From positions 1-13,188 of the forward strand of contig CALDQY010000126.1 in NCBI GenBank assembly GCA_937911445.1: a DNA stretch of 13,188 nt. Direction: 5' to 3'. A program made the translations under genes and the position numbers. This document shows, piece by piece, positions 1 to 7,929 of the stretch. Source of the DNA: an uncultured Rhodobiaceae bacterium. GTDB taxonomy: Archaea; Thermoplasmatota; Poseidoniia; Poseidoniales; Poseidoniaceae. Each line of letters begins with the position of its first letter. Position 1 is the stretch's first letter. Under the pieces are notes generated by a model that was not told the DNA's origin, did no database searches, and saw only the letters and a program-made list of their open reading frames with translations.

Positions 1-2238
1 AACGTTCCAGATGTACCTCCATACTGGCAAGGGAGGTTCTCGAATGGAATGGTTTGGGTCGAACATCTTTCGCAGTCGTACGGTGTTTCAACGACGCATG
101 GTTTCGGAACCTCTGCTGGAGATAATCGTGCCTTTGGAGGGGCTCAAACGGGAGCAGGATTCGCCTATCTTTTGATCCCGAATGTTGGTTCACAAATCAC
201 AAGCTACCTAGCGAATGTGCAATCAAATTTTGCATCAAATGACGTCGTATCTCTATGGGCGGGCGGGAATGATTTCCTTTACGGAACTGCAAACGCTGAT
301 ACCATTGTCACCAACATGGAGAGCCATATTCGCCAGCTCGAAGCGGCAGGTGCTACGACGTTTGTGATTCCAAACCTACCTCCGCTTGAGAAGACTCCCG
401 AAATCCTCGGACGTAGTCAAACACAACAACAGAATACAGCATCAGAAGTGGTCGCTTACAACAACAAACTTGCAACGTTAATCGGGAGTCTTCGCCTCGA
501 ATTAGGCATAACAGTTCACGAAGTCGACGCCTACTCAATCTTCAATGACATCATCGATAACAAGGCCGCACTGGGACTGACCAACACACAATCGGCAGCT
601 TGTTCAGGAAATTCTGGTTTGCTTCCTCTACCCATTTGCAACAATGGAGACCCAATTGCATCAAACGTGGATGAATACATCTTCTTTGACAAAGCACATC
701 CGACCAAGACCATGCACCAATACATTGGGCGATTTGCCATTGAAGTCGTTGGTCAAGCCGATACAGATGGCGATGGAATTGTTGATGCAATCGACACATG
801 CGAATGGACAGAGGACGGAAGCACGGTGAATCAAACTGGATGCTCGTGGGATCAAAGGGACGATGATGCTGATGGCGTGCTCAATGCGGATGATGTCTGC
901 CCAGGCACAGATGTCAATGCTGAAGTGGATGCAGATGGTTGCTCAGCCGCTCAACGTGATACAGATGGTGATGGGAAAAATGATGCATTCGACCCTTGCC
1001 CGTACAGTCCAAATCTGATTGACTACGATGCAGATGGTTGTTCGGACTCCGAAGATTGGGACGATGACAATGACATGGTCGCGGATTATGAGGACAATTG
1101 TCCGAAAGGTACCGTCGGTATCCATACGAACGACCTTGACCAAGATGGATGCTCAGACGAGGAGGACTTGGACATCGACGGTGATGGACTTTCGAATGCT
1201 GAAGAGGAACTGATCGGTTCGGATAAGCGCAATCCAGATACAGATGGTGATGGTTACAACGACGGCATCGATGCCTTCCCCTTGGATGCAGCAGAGTGGC
1301 TCGATACCGATGGTGATGGATGCGGCGACAACAGCGACGAATTCCCTCTCGATGCAAACGAATGCATCGATACCGATGAAGATGGAATCGGGGATAATGG
1401 TGATGCCTTCCCTGCTGATGAGAAGGAGTGGACAGATTCTGATGGCGATGGTGTCGGCGATAACAGTGATGATTGTCCCAATGCATCTGGCTACTCGTTG
1501 ATTCCACTGGGTTGTCCTGATCGTGATGGAGATGGTATCGGTGATGACGTCGATGCATTCCCCAACAATGTCGATGAGTGGTCCGACGAGGATGGAGACG
1601 GTTATGGTGACAATGGCGATGTGTTCCCAAGGAATCCGGATGAATGGGCAGATTCAGACAACGACTCACATGGAGATAATTCCGATGCCTTCCCACTCAA
1701 CGAATCTGAGTGGCTTGATTCTGATGGTGATGGTGTAGGCGATAACAGCGATGCCTTTGTTGATGATGCTACTGAATGGCTGGATTCCGATGGCGATGGA
1801 TGTGGTGATAATTCGGATGTCTGGCCACAAGATGCGACTGAATGTTTCGATCGTGATTATGATGGCGTTGGGGACAATGAGGATGCCTTCCCAGACAGTG
1901 CTTACGAATGGCTTGATTCTGATGGTGATGGTGTTGGTGATAATGCTGATGCCTTTCCATTTGATGCTTCAGCAAAATACGATTCAGATGGTGATGGTGT
2001 GCCTGATGCAACGGATCTCTTTCCAAAGAATGCAGGCATGGACTCCTTCCTTGACATAGGTTGGCGTATCGGGCTTGGGCTTGTGCTCCTCGGCTCAATC
2101 CTGTTGTTTGTCCAGAGACGAAATTCAAACGACATTGATGAGCAGAAATGGGTCATGGATGCAAACCAACAGCAAGCCATCGAATCCAATGCAAGACCCC
2201 TTTCTGCACCAAAATTGGACGATTTTGGCCAAAATTAG
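1..2238 (+). CDS. Surface GDSL/SGNH esterase-lipase with thrombospondin type 3 repeats and C-terminal membrane anchor (5' partial)
   Basis: The reading frame is open from base 1, and its first codons (PPYWQGRFSNG, then VWVEHL) match the region just after the nucleophile block of GDSL lipases and thermolabile-hemolysin-type esterases. The true start, the signal peptide and the GDS serine therefore lie left of the window; the ATG at 49 is internal. Visible catalytic blocks are NRAFGGA (about 124-144), the oxyanion motif GGND (262-273) and the Asp-x-x-His pair in DKAH (688-699). From about 763 the protein becomes a long tract of Asp-rich thrombospondin type 3 repeats (DxDGDGxxD), expected to bind calcium and form a stiff stalk. 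A hydrophobic helix (about 2056-2112) followed by RR and a polar tail of about 40 residues suggests anchoring with the C-terminus inside. It probably hydrolyses ester bonds of lipids or polymers outside the cell; the substrate is unknown. The fold call is firm, the substrate guess is weak. Confidence 0.85.
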   Translation, partial: NVPDVPPYWQGRFSNGMVWVEHLSQSYGVSTTHGFGTSAGDNRAFGGAQTGAGFAYLLIPNVGSQITSYLANVQSNFASNDVVSLWAGGNDFLYGTANADTIVTNMESHIRQLEAAGATTFVIPNLPPLEKTPEILGRSQTQQQNTASEVVAYNNKLATLIGSLRLELGITVHEVDAYSIFNDIIDNKAALGLTNTQSAACSGNSGLLPLPICNNGDPIASNVDEYIFFDKAHPTKTMHQYIGRFAIEVVGQADTDGDGIVDAIDTCEWTEDGSTVNQTGCSWDQRDDDADGVLNADDVCPGTDVNAEVDADGCSAAQRDTDGDGKNDAFDPCPYSPNLIDYDADGCSDSEDWDDDNDMVADYEDNCPKGTVGIHTNDLDQDGCSDEEDLDIDGDGLSNAEEELIGSDKRNPDTDGDGYNDGIDAFPLDAAEWLDTDGDGCGDNSDEFPLDANECIDTDEDGIGDNGDAFPADEKEWTDSDGDGVGDNSDDCPNASGYSLIPLGCPDRDGDGIGDDVDAFPNNVDEWSDEDGDGYGDNGDVFPRNPDEWADSDNDSHGDNSDAFPLNESEWLDSDGDGVGDNSDAFVDDATEWLDSDGDGCGDNSDVWPQDATECFDRDYDGVGDNEDAFPDSAYEWLDSDGDGVGDNADAFPFDASAKYDSDGDGVPDATDLFPKNAGMDSFLDIGWRIGLGLVLLGSILLFVQRRNSNDIDEQKWVMDANQQQAIESNARPLSAPKLDDFGQN
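1237..2046 (+). repeat. Tandem 66-bp (22-residue) thrombospondin type 3 coding repeats
   Basis: Thirteen consecutive units begin with D(T/S/R/E)D and mostly follow DxDGDGxGDNxDAFPxDxxEWL. They start at 1237, 1303, 1369, 1435, 1519, 1585, 1651, 1717, 1783, 1849, 1915 and 1981, with the unit at 1435 lengthened to 28 residues by a Cys-containing insert; that is twelve starts, the last unit being degenerate at its end. Less regular, Cys-bearing repeats of the same family precede it from about 763. The periodicity is coding, in phase with the esterase gene, and bases differ between units, so the array is old rather than a recent expansion. Confidence 0.9.
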
Positions 2239-2240
2239 TA
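2233..2240 (+). promoter_or_regulatory. Possible TATA-like element before the lipoprotein gene
   Basis: The AT-rich run AAAATTAGTAT (2231-2241) overlaps the stop codon of the esterase gene and would place a transcript start near 2260-2266. That would suit translation from 2280 with a short leader. It is a weak match, and read-through from the esterase gene is as likely. Confidence 0.25.
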
Positions 2241-2279
2241 TCCACTAAGGTCATTATGGGGTTGATGACAGGTCCGCTC

Positions 2280-3755
2280 ATGCGCACCAAGGCTGTATTG
2301 CTTGCCCTGCTCATGGCTACCGTTTCTCTCTCAGGCTGTTTTGGAGAGGAAGAAATCATTCCTGAACCCGTTCCAGTTATTGAAGAAAATCCGAGAATCT
2401 TTGTCACAGACAAAACTGGAGCCTCCATCGATATGACGGCGATCAACATGACGTTCCAATTCAGTGATGTGGGTGAAACTGGAAAAGAACCCAGCATTGG
2501 TATTACATCCAGTGGTTGCATTTTCTTTATCGCTATGGAGAAGGTTATGCGTTCCTGTGATGGAGGTCAATCTTGGGAAGAAACGCAAGATCCCGTCGCA
2601 TGTTCTCCAACAACCAGTGATCCTTACGGTTGGGTCGACCCAATCACAGACCGCGTCTTCGGTGTTCAAATGATTGGATTGGAAACATCGTGGATTTGTT
2701 GGAGCGATGATGATGGTCAAACGTGGATGGGCAACCCGCACGATTCTGGAACAACACCACTCAACGATCACATCAAACTGGCAAGTGGTCCTTGGACGGA
2801 TTCGGGCTATGGAGCCCTCGGACAATTCACGAGCGGATTCTATGAGACAGCTGTGTACTACTGCTACAACAAACTTGCAGGTATCTTCTGTTTTACGAGT
2901 TTTGATGGTGGTGCGACCTTTGCCACTGGCGGACAAATCATCGGCCTCGCTACGACGAATGGTGGTCTCCATGGAGCGATTTCTACGGCTCCCGACGGTA
3001 CAGTTTACGTTACGCCTCGTGTAGCAACTCCAACCGTTATCGTCTCGAAAGACAACGGTTTCTCGTGGTTCGAGCGTACGATGGGCAGCGATGCTGGAAC
3101 GCCAAATCCACGAAAGAATTCTGAGGTGTCAACCGATACAGATTCCAATGCGTATCACGTGTGGACCGGTGCAGATGAAGGCGTTTACATGTCGAGGTCG
3201 ACGGATTCCGGCGAAACATGGGAACAAGAGAGCATTCGTATTTCACCTGCAGGTGTTATCTCAACAGTCTTCCCTCAGACAGATGCCGGCGATCCCGGTC
3301 GAATCGCCATCACCTACCTTGGTAGCGAGAACACCGAGATGCTCAATCAATCCGATATCGACGGCAATCCTTGGAATGGGAACGCCCATTATGCTCCGAA
3401 CAATGCGACCTATCACCTCTACATTACGTTCAGTCTGAACGCTCTCGATGAGAATCCTATCTTCCACACATATCGTGTCACAGATGATCCTGTTCAAGTT
3501 GGTTCAATCTGTCTGAATTCTGGCGATTGTCGAGACATCGGTGGTTCAAACCGTAACCTGCTCGATTTCAACGACCTGCACATCGACCGACAAGGGCGTG
3601 TCTACGTCGCATTTGCTGATGGTTGCACAGATGGCTGTGCTGACAATCCGAACGCTAGTGCAGCAGATTCGAGAGATGGTCGTGGCGCTGTTTACTATCT
3701 CGCATCAGGGCCAAGTCTCTATGTCGCAGACGGAGAACTTGAACCGCTCTATTGA
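2280..3755 (+). CDS. Lipoprotein with Asp-box (BNR) sialidase-like beta-propeller
   Basis: The product opens with MRTK, a hydrophobic stretch and the lipobox LSGC followed by FGEEE, a lipoprotein signal; the Cys would be lipid-modified and the domain held outside the membrane. At least five Asp-box motifs (S-x-D-x-G-x-T/S-W/F) are seen near 2553 (SCDGGQSW), 2703 (SDDDGQTW), 2899 (SFDGGATF), 3046 (SKDNGFSW) and 3199 (STDSGETW), as in sialidases and related six-bladed propellers. I could not place the sialidase arginine triad, so glycan hydrolysis is unproven; it may only bind. The ATG at 2280 was chosen because it gives a compact signal peptide and has AGGT upstream. In-frame ATGs at 2256 and 2265 are possible, and 2148 would overlap the previous gene by 91 bases. 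It lies 41 bases after the esterase gene and may share its transcript. Confidence 0.8.
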   Translation: MRTKAVLLALLMATVSLSGCFGEEEIIPEPVPVIEENPRIFVTDKTGASIDMTAINMTFQFSDVGETGKEPSIGITSSGCIFFIAMEKVMRSCDGGQSWEETQDPVACSPTTSDPYGWVDPITDRVFGVQMIGLETSWICWSDDDGQTWMGNPHDSGTTPLNDHIKLASGPWTDSGYGALGQFTSGFYETAVYYCYNKLAGIFCFTSFDGGATFATGGQIIGLATTNGGLHGAISTAPDGTVYVTPRVATPTVIVSKDNGFSWFERTMGSDAGTPNPRKNSEVSTDTDSNAYHVWTGADEGVYMSRSTDSGETWEQESIRISPAGVISTVFPQTDAGDPGRIAITYLGSENTEMLNQSDIDGNPWNGNAHYAPNNATYHLYITFSLNALDENPIFHTYRVTDDPVQVGSICLNSGDCRDIGGSNRNLLDFNDLHIDRQGRVYVAFADGCTDGCADNPNASAADSRDGRGAVYYLASGPSLYVADGELEPLY

Positions 3756-3756
3756 T

Positions 3757-4908
3757 TCAAACCGATGCAATTGGCTGGTTGACTTTGATGGATTGCATCA
3801 ATTGTTTGAATTCCATTCGTGCCTGAGCAATCTGCTCCTTGCATGCCTTGATTCGTGCCTTGTGGGCTTCCTTGCGTTGCTTCCAAGCCTCTTTCGACTC
3901 TTTCTTTCGTTCCATCTTCGCAAGTTTGTATTCTTCTCTGCGCTTCATCAAGTCGGTGAAGCCTTTTCGAAGTTGCTGAACGCAGTGGGTGAGCTTTGCT
4001 TGGACCTCGCTTGAAACATCCTCGCTTCCGGATGACTGTTCGAACGCTGTCTTCATCTTTTGAGACTCAATCGATTTCTTTGGAATCTTGTGCAAGTCTT
4101 TGGTCATACCGAACCATGATGCAACCTTAATCCACCACTTTGATGGGTCCCAGTGGTACCACTTGTGTCCATTGCGATAATCCGCTTGGAAGGTGTGGTG
4201 GAAGTTGTGGTACCCTTCTCCAAAGGTGAGGAAGGAGAGAATTGGTGAGTCACGGGATGTGTTCGCTGTCGAATACGGTTGTGTCCCCCAAGTGTGCGCA
4301 GCTGAATTGATGAGGAAGGTGGCATGATGAACGACAACAACGCGCAGGAAACCACCGTAGATCATACCGCCAAGGAACCCATGGGTTCCGCCAAGTGCAA
4401 GATAACCGACTGCACCAGGTAAGACGATTCCAACCAAGAATCCAATGAGGAAGATGTGGCGATCTTGCCAAGCGAGAATTTTGTCGGCTTGTAAGTCTTC
4501 AACGTGCTCAACGATTTCCTCACCTTGGTCGACCATGACCCAGCCCATGTGTGCCCACATGAATCCTTTCTTTACAGTGTAAGGATCTTCCTCTTTGTCG
4601 GTCTTGAGATGGTGTCGACGGTGATCGCTGCACCATTTGATGGCTGAATTCTGGAAGGCTGCTGCACCGAACAGAGCGTAGAACAAACGCATCGGCCACG
4701 CCGCTTTGTGGGTACGATGACTGAACAAGCGGTGATATCCTGCTGTAATTGAAAGCCCACAAGCAAGGTAAAATGCGACGAAGATGAGTGGTTCGACCCA
4801 TGAAATTCCGTATTGTAGACTGTAGAAAACGACGCTTACAATGGCCAAGAGCGGCATTCCGATGAGGAAACTTGAGTTGATGACATTGAGGGAATTTCGG
4901 TGTTCCAT
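3757..4908 (-). CDS. Acyl-CoA / fatty-acid desaturase (delta-9 type) with coiled-coil C-terminal tail
   Basis: This is an integral-membrane di-iron desaturase that would place a double bond in a long acyl chain. From the ATG at 4908 the protein has 383 residues, with the three histidine boxes HRLFSH (about 59-64), HRRHH (96-100) and HNFHH (234-238), the additional family motif NSAAHTWG (about 201-208), and hydrophobic segments around 11-30, 38-58, 148-175 and 180-200. These match stearoyl-CoA desaturases. The last 80 or so residues are an unusual Lys/Glu-rich, probably coiled-coil, extension. The frame remains open upstream to a TTG at 4998, adding 30 polar residues; ATG was preferred because GGTG precedes it and the family core starts soon after. 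The gene is divergent from the MscS gene. In an archaeon with ether lipids its substrate is unclear: diet-derived fatty acids, storage lipid or isoprenoid chains are all possible. Confidence 0.9.
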   Translation of the reverse strand: MEHRNSLNVINSSFLIGMPLLAIVSVVFYSLQYGISWVEPLIFVAFYLACGLSITAGYHRLFSHRTHKAAWPMRLFYALFGAAAFQNSAIKWCSDHRRHHLKTDKEEDPYTVKKGFMWAHMGWVMVDQGEEIVEHVEDLQADKILAWQDRHIFLIGFLVGIVLPGAVGYLALGGTHGFLGGMIYGGFLRVVVVHHATFLINSAAHTWGTQPYSTANTSRDSPILSFLTFGEGYHNFHHTFQADYRNGHKWYHWDPSKWWIKVASWFGMTKDLHKIPKKSIESQKMKTAFEQSSGSEDVSSEVQAKLTHCVQQLRKGFTDLMKRREEYKLAKMERKKESKEAWKQRKEAHKARIKACKEQIAQARMEFKQLMQSIKVNQPIASV

Positions 4909-5017
4909 GGCACACCGATTTGCTTGGACTCTTTCATATTGTCTGTCGTTTTTTGAAACAACGCTGTAATTTTGCTGAGGTCGATTTGGACCAGACAACT
5001 TGGTATAGGTGGTATCC

Positions 5018-5026
5018 TTTTATATT
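5018..5026 (+). promoter_or_regulatory. TATA box of the MscS gene, possibly shared with the desaturase
   Basis: TTTTATATT is the clearest archaeal TATA box in the window. Its centre is about 35 bases before the ATG at 5057, giving an expected transcript start near 5048 and a leader of only a few bases. Read on the other strand it is AATATAAAA, which would start a minus-strand transcript near 4995 and give the desaturase a leader of about 90 bases. Use in both directions is inference. Confidence 0.6.
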
Positions 5027-5056
5027 GGGGTACGCCGGATTTCGCTTAGGGTTACC

Positions 5057-6343
5057 ATGGACTATCAGCAGTACCTCGATGAAATCAATGCCCTCAACGA
5101 TTACATTCGTTTGACTATCGCTATCGGTCTCACTCTGCTTTCGCTCGTGCTCGCCAAGTATGCAGTGATTCGTCCTTGGTGGCGTTTCGTGACCTCAACA
5201 GAGGCTGACTGGGATGATCATCTTCATCGTCCACTCGCAAACCGAGCATATGCGTTGATTCTCGCTGTTGGCGCACAGTTGACTATCCGATGGATTATGA
5301 CCACGTCCAGCTCTCTCTTTGAATCATCTGAGCCGGTCTTTGCGGCGTTTTACGTCATTCTCAGCGCTTCGATTTTGAGCGTTTCCATTAAGCATCTCAT
5401 TCCTGTGTTGATGGATCAATTCAGTTCGCAAGGCAACGTTACGGTCTCAGGTAGCAATTCCATTATCGTCTTTTTCTTGCGTGCAGTTGTTTGGTTTGCA
5501 GGTTTGTACTTCGCGCTCAACCAACTCGGCATTGAATTGTTTGGAATTCTCGCCTCGCTTGCTGTTTTCTCGTTGATCATCGGTCTTGCCGTTCAGCAGA
5601 CTCTCGGAAACATCGTCAACTCCTTCCTCCTCGCTATCGACCGGCCCTTTGAGGTTGGCGATCGTATTGAAGTTGAAGGGACATGGGGGTCCGTCGTTTC
5701 CGTAGGTATTCTTTCAACGAAGGTGCTCGACCGCGATGAGCGCCTTGTTGTCATTCCGAACAACACGCTCGTTGAGTCCAAAGTCATCAACCACGCACGT
5801 GGTGGTGGCGACGGTGTTGCACGGCGTATTTCGATTGTCCTTGACATCGGCGTTGATTACCGAGAGGACATTGACCACGTCAAGTATACATTGCTCCAAC
5901 TGGCAAAGGAGTGTCCATACGTCATCAACAAGCCAGAGCCACGAATTTTACTTCACGAACTCGCAGACTTTGCCAAGATCTTCCGTGTCTACACATGGGT
6001 CGAAGATTACAGTGACGAATACGTCGCACGTGACTGGCTCTTGCGCAACATTGACGAGCGATTTGGCAAGGAAAACATCAACATTCCATTCCCAACATCC
6101 GTTGAATTGTCCGACAGCATCTACGAACAAGCAGAGGTTACCAAGCAACGCTCTGCAAAGCGAAAGATGGTTCAAGAACGAAAGAAGTTGGATGAATCGC
6201 GCACAAACGCACGCAACGAGATTGAAGAGATTACCGAGAAGCTCAAAGATGCTGAACTTTCGAAGAAAGATCGAACAGCACTTGAAGAGCGTCAGCGTGA
6301 ATTGAACTCACTCTTGTCGCAATTCGACCGAGATGGAAGTTGA
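5057..6343 (+). CDS. MscS-family small-conductance mechanosensitive channel
   Basis: The 428-residue product would open under membrane tension and release small solutes during hypo-osmotic shock. Hydrophobic segments lie at about 18-36, 62-82, 95-113 and 134-155, followed by the pore helix and beta-domain entrance at about 160-210 (IIGLAVQQTLGN, then DRPFEVGDRIEVEG). The MscS signature continues with VVIPNNTLVES at 231-241 and an alpha/beta cytoplasmic domain to about 350 ending near NIPFPTSVEL. Residues 358-424 form a highly charged, probably coiled-coil tail that ordinary MscS proteins lack. An upstream in-frame GTG at 5009 would add 16 residues, but it lies before the TATA box at 5018, so the ATG at 5057 is the likely start. 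The assignment to the family is firm. Confidence 0.93.
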   Translation: MDYQQYLDEINALNDYIRLTIAIGLTLLSLVLAKYAVIRPWWRFVTSTEADWDDHLHRPLANRAYALILAVGAQLTIRWIMTTSSSLFESSEPVFAAFYVILSASILSVSIKHLIPVLMDQFSSQGNVTVSGSNSIIVFFLRAVVWFAGLYFALNQLGIELFGILASLAVFSLIIGLAVQQTLGNIVNSFLLAIDRPFEVGDRIEVEGTWGSVVSVGILSTKVLDRDERLVVIPNNTLVESKVINHARGGGDGVARRISIVLDIGVDYREDIDHVKYTLLQLAKECPYVINKPEPRILLHELADFAKIFRVYTWVEDYSDEYVARDWLLRNIDERFGKENINIPFPTSVELSDSIYEQAEVTKQRSAKRKMVQERKKLDESRTNARNEIEEITEKLKDAELSKKDRTALEERQRELNSLLSQFDRDGS

Positions 6344-6399
6344 GAGTTCACGCTCGTTGGTTGCGGTGAATTGAAACCATTTGGCGCAATCGCAATGCT

Positions 6400-7887
6400 A
6401 TGACCGGTACGGTTGAGCTCACAAATCCTGAGCGTCGGATGCTGCGTGCTATGCTTGCGGCAAGTAACGATGTTCATTCGCTCGACCAAATCATGAATGC
6501 GTGCGATTGGAATGACCAAGCAGTCGCTGTAGGAGCAGGTCAGGGTTTGAGTGACAAAGGATTCGTTGAGGTCCAAGAAAGCGTACGGCGCACGATTCAT
6601 CCGGGCCAAGAAGGTCACGATGCCATCGCCAATGGGCTGCTTGAAGCACGTCTTTGGTCATGGATTTCATCTCAAGACGAGCCAACGATGGCCAAGTTGC
6701 AAGCGAAATTCGAACGACATGAAGCAGGTCCTGGTGTTGGACTGTTGAAGAAACTCGGTGTCCAACTTCAATCGGGTACGTTTGTGTGTGAGGATACGTC
6801 CTCGTTGAAATCAGAACTCCAAGCACGTGGCATGTTTCTTACATCTCTACCTGCTGACGAGGAGGATCTTTCAGAGCGCCTTCTTGCTCACTTCAAGGGG
6901 CGCAAACAACTGATTGAAGTCGTCGAACATCGGACCAGAACATGGTCATTGACAGATGCCGGTAAAGCCATCTCGGACGACGGTCTTGAAGAGCGTAAAC
7001 AAATTTCTGAAATTACACCAGAACTGCTTCAGTCTGGTGAATGGAAGGACGCTGATTTCCGTTCCTTCGATGTGACGCTTGAATCCACCACGCCTCGAAC
7101 AGGACGCTCGCATCCAATGCAAGAACTCATTGAACGCATTCGTCGCATTTTCTTGGAGATGGGCTTCTCAGAACTGGTGGATGATTATGTCCAAACCGCA
7201 GGTTGGAACATGGACGCTTTATTTATCCCTCAAGACCATCCAGCCCGAGAGATGCAGGATACGTTCTATCTTGATGAACCAAAGTCGTTGGAATTGGATG
7301 CAGACCTGGTTCAGAAGTGGAAAGACATCCACGAGCATGGTGGAGATACCGGTTCGATGGGATGGTCTGGTTCCTTCTCAGAAGAGGTCTCAAAACGTGG
7401 TCTCCTTCGTACACATACGACGGTGAACACCATTCAGCATCTAGCACAAAATCCAGACAAACCGTGTCGAGTGTTTTCGGTTGATCGTGTGTTCCGAAAG
7501 GAGGCCATTGATAGCACGCATCTTCCCGAATTCCATCAGATTGAAGGCATCATTATGGAGCCAGGCGCCAATCTTCAGATGCTCGTTACCACTCTGAAAA
7601 CCTTCTATGCAAAGATGGGTTATCCTGAAGTTCGGGTTCGTCCAGCCTACTTCCCCTACACGGAGCCAAGCCTGGAAGTCGAAGTCAAGTGGAAAGGTAA
7701 GTGGCTCGAGCTGGGCGGTGCAGGCATCTTCCGTCCTGAAGTAACGGAACCGCTCGGTATTACATCCCCCGTTTGTGCTTGGGGAATGGGCCTTGAACGT
7801 CTTGCTATGCTCGTTCTTGGCTTGGATGATATCCGTCAATTGTACATCTCCGATCTTGAGTGGTTGCGCAATCAACCGTTGATTTAA
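6400..7887 (+). CDS. pheS: Phenylalanine--tRNA ligase alpha subunit (archaeal type)
   Basis: This is the catalytic chain of the alpha2-beta2 enzyme that charges tRNA-Phe. The 495 residues fit archaeal PheS length. The first 200 or so residues look like the winged-helix N-terminal region of archaeal and eukaryotic PheS. The class II core follows: motif 1 around 237-258 (HPMQELIERIRRIF), an ordered stretch with THTTVNTIQHLA, motif 2 near 364-382 (FRKEAIDSTHLPEFHQIEG), the phenylalanine-pocket strand GGAGIFRPEV near 443-452, and motif 3 GMGLERLAML near 463-472. It begins 56 bases after the MscS gene. The ATG at 6400 is the first in frame; no clear promoter box was seen. The beta-chain gene pheT, often adjacent in bacteria, is not in this window. 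Very confident. Confidence 0.97.
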   Translation: MTGTVELTNPERRMLRAMLAASNDVHSLDQIMNACDWNDQAVAVGAGQGLSDKGFVEVQESVRRTIHPGQEGHDAIANGLLEARLWSWISSQDEPTMAKLQAKFERHEAGPGVGLLKKLGVQLQSGTFVCEDTSSLKSELQARGMFLTSLPADEEDLSERLLAHFKGRKQLIEVVEHRTRTWSLTDAGKAISDDGLEERKQISEITPELLQSGEWKDADFRSFDVTLESTTPRTGRSHPMQELIERIRRIFLEMGFSELVDDYVQTAGWNMDALFIPQDHPAREMQDTFYLDEPKSLELDADLVQKWKDIHEHGGDTGSMGWSGSFSEEVSKRGLLRTHTTVNTIQHLAQNPDKPCRVFSVDRVFRKEAIDSTHLPEFHQIEGIIMEPGANLQMLVTTLKTFYAKMGYPEVRVRPAYFPYTEPSLEVEVKWKGKWLELGGAGIFRPEVTEPLGITSPVCAWGMGLERLAMLVLGLDDIRQLYISDLEWLRNQPLI

Positions 7888-7929
7888 TGTCGGCCGAACG
7901 CTGATAAACCGCAACGTCAAGCACTAACC

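Noticed and set aside
914..1696. A 260-codon minus-strand open frame rich in His and Arg
   Set aside because: It is the antisense of the Asp-rich repeat tract: GAT/GAC codons read backwards in this frame give His- and Arg-like codons. It has no domain, start signal or own codon pattern.
1237..2046. Regularly spaced 66-base repeats that might be taken for a CRISPR array or satellite
   Set aside because: The repeats are in frame, encode 22-residue calcium-binding units and have no unique spacers.
2148..2279. Longer N-terminus for the lipoprotein starting at 2148
   Set aside because: It would overlap the esterase gene and put 44 polar residues before a textbook lipoprotein signal, which must be at the N-terminus.
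3541..4014. A 157-codon + strand frame running past the lipoprotein stop
   Set aside because: It is an out-of-frame shadow of the lipoprotein gene and antisense to the desaturase coiled-coil tail, and its leucine-rich end only mirrors Lys/Glu codons.
5009..5056. GTG start for the MscS channel at 5009
   Set aside because: The TATA box at 5018-5026 lies inside this extension, so the transcript should start after it; ATG 5057 fits.
5736..6305. A 189-codon + strand frame inside the MscS gene
   Set aside because: It overlaps well-conserved MscS coding sequence in another frame and is Ser/Thr-rich without any recognisable motif.
6344..7929. Search for pheT, tRNA genes or a T-box-like leader around pheS
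   Set aside because: No second synthetase chain, cloverleaf or leader structure was visible in the short gaps on either side of pheS.
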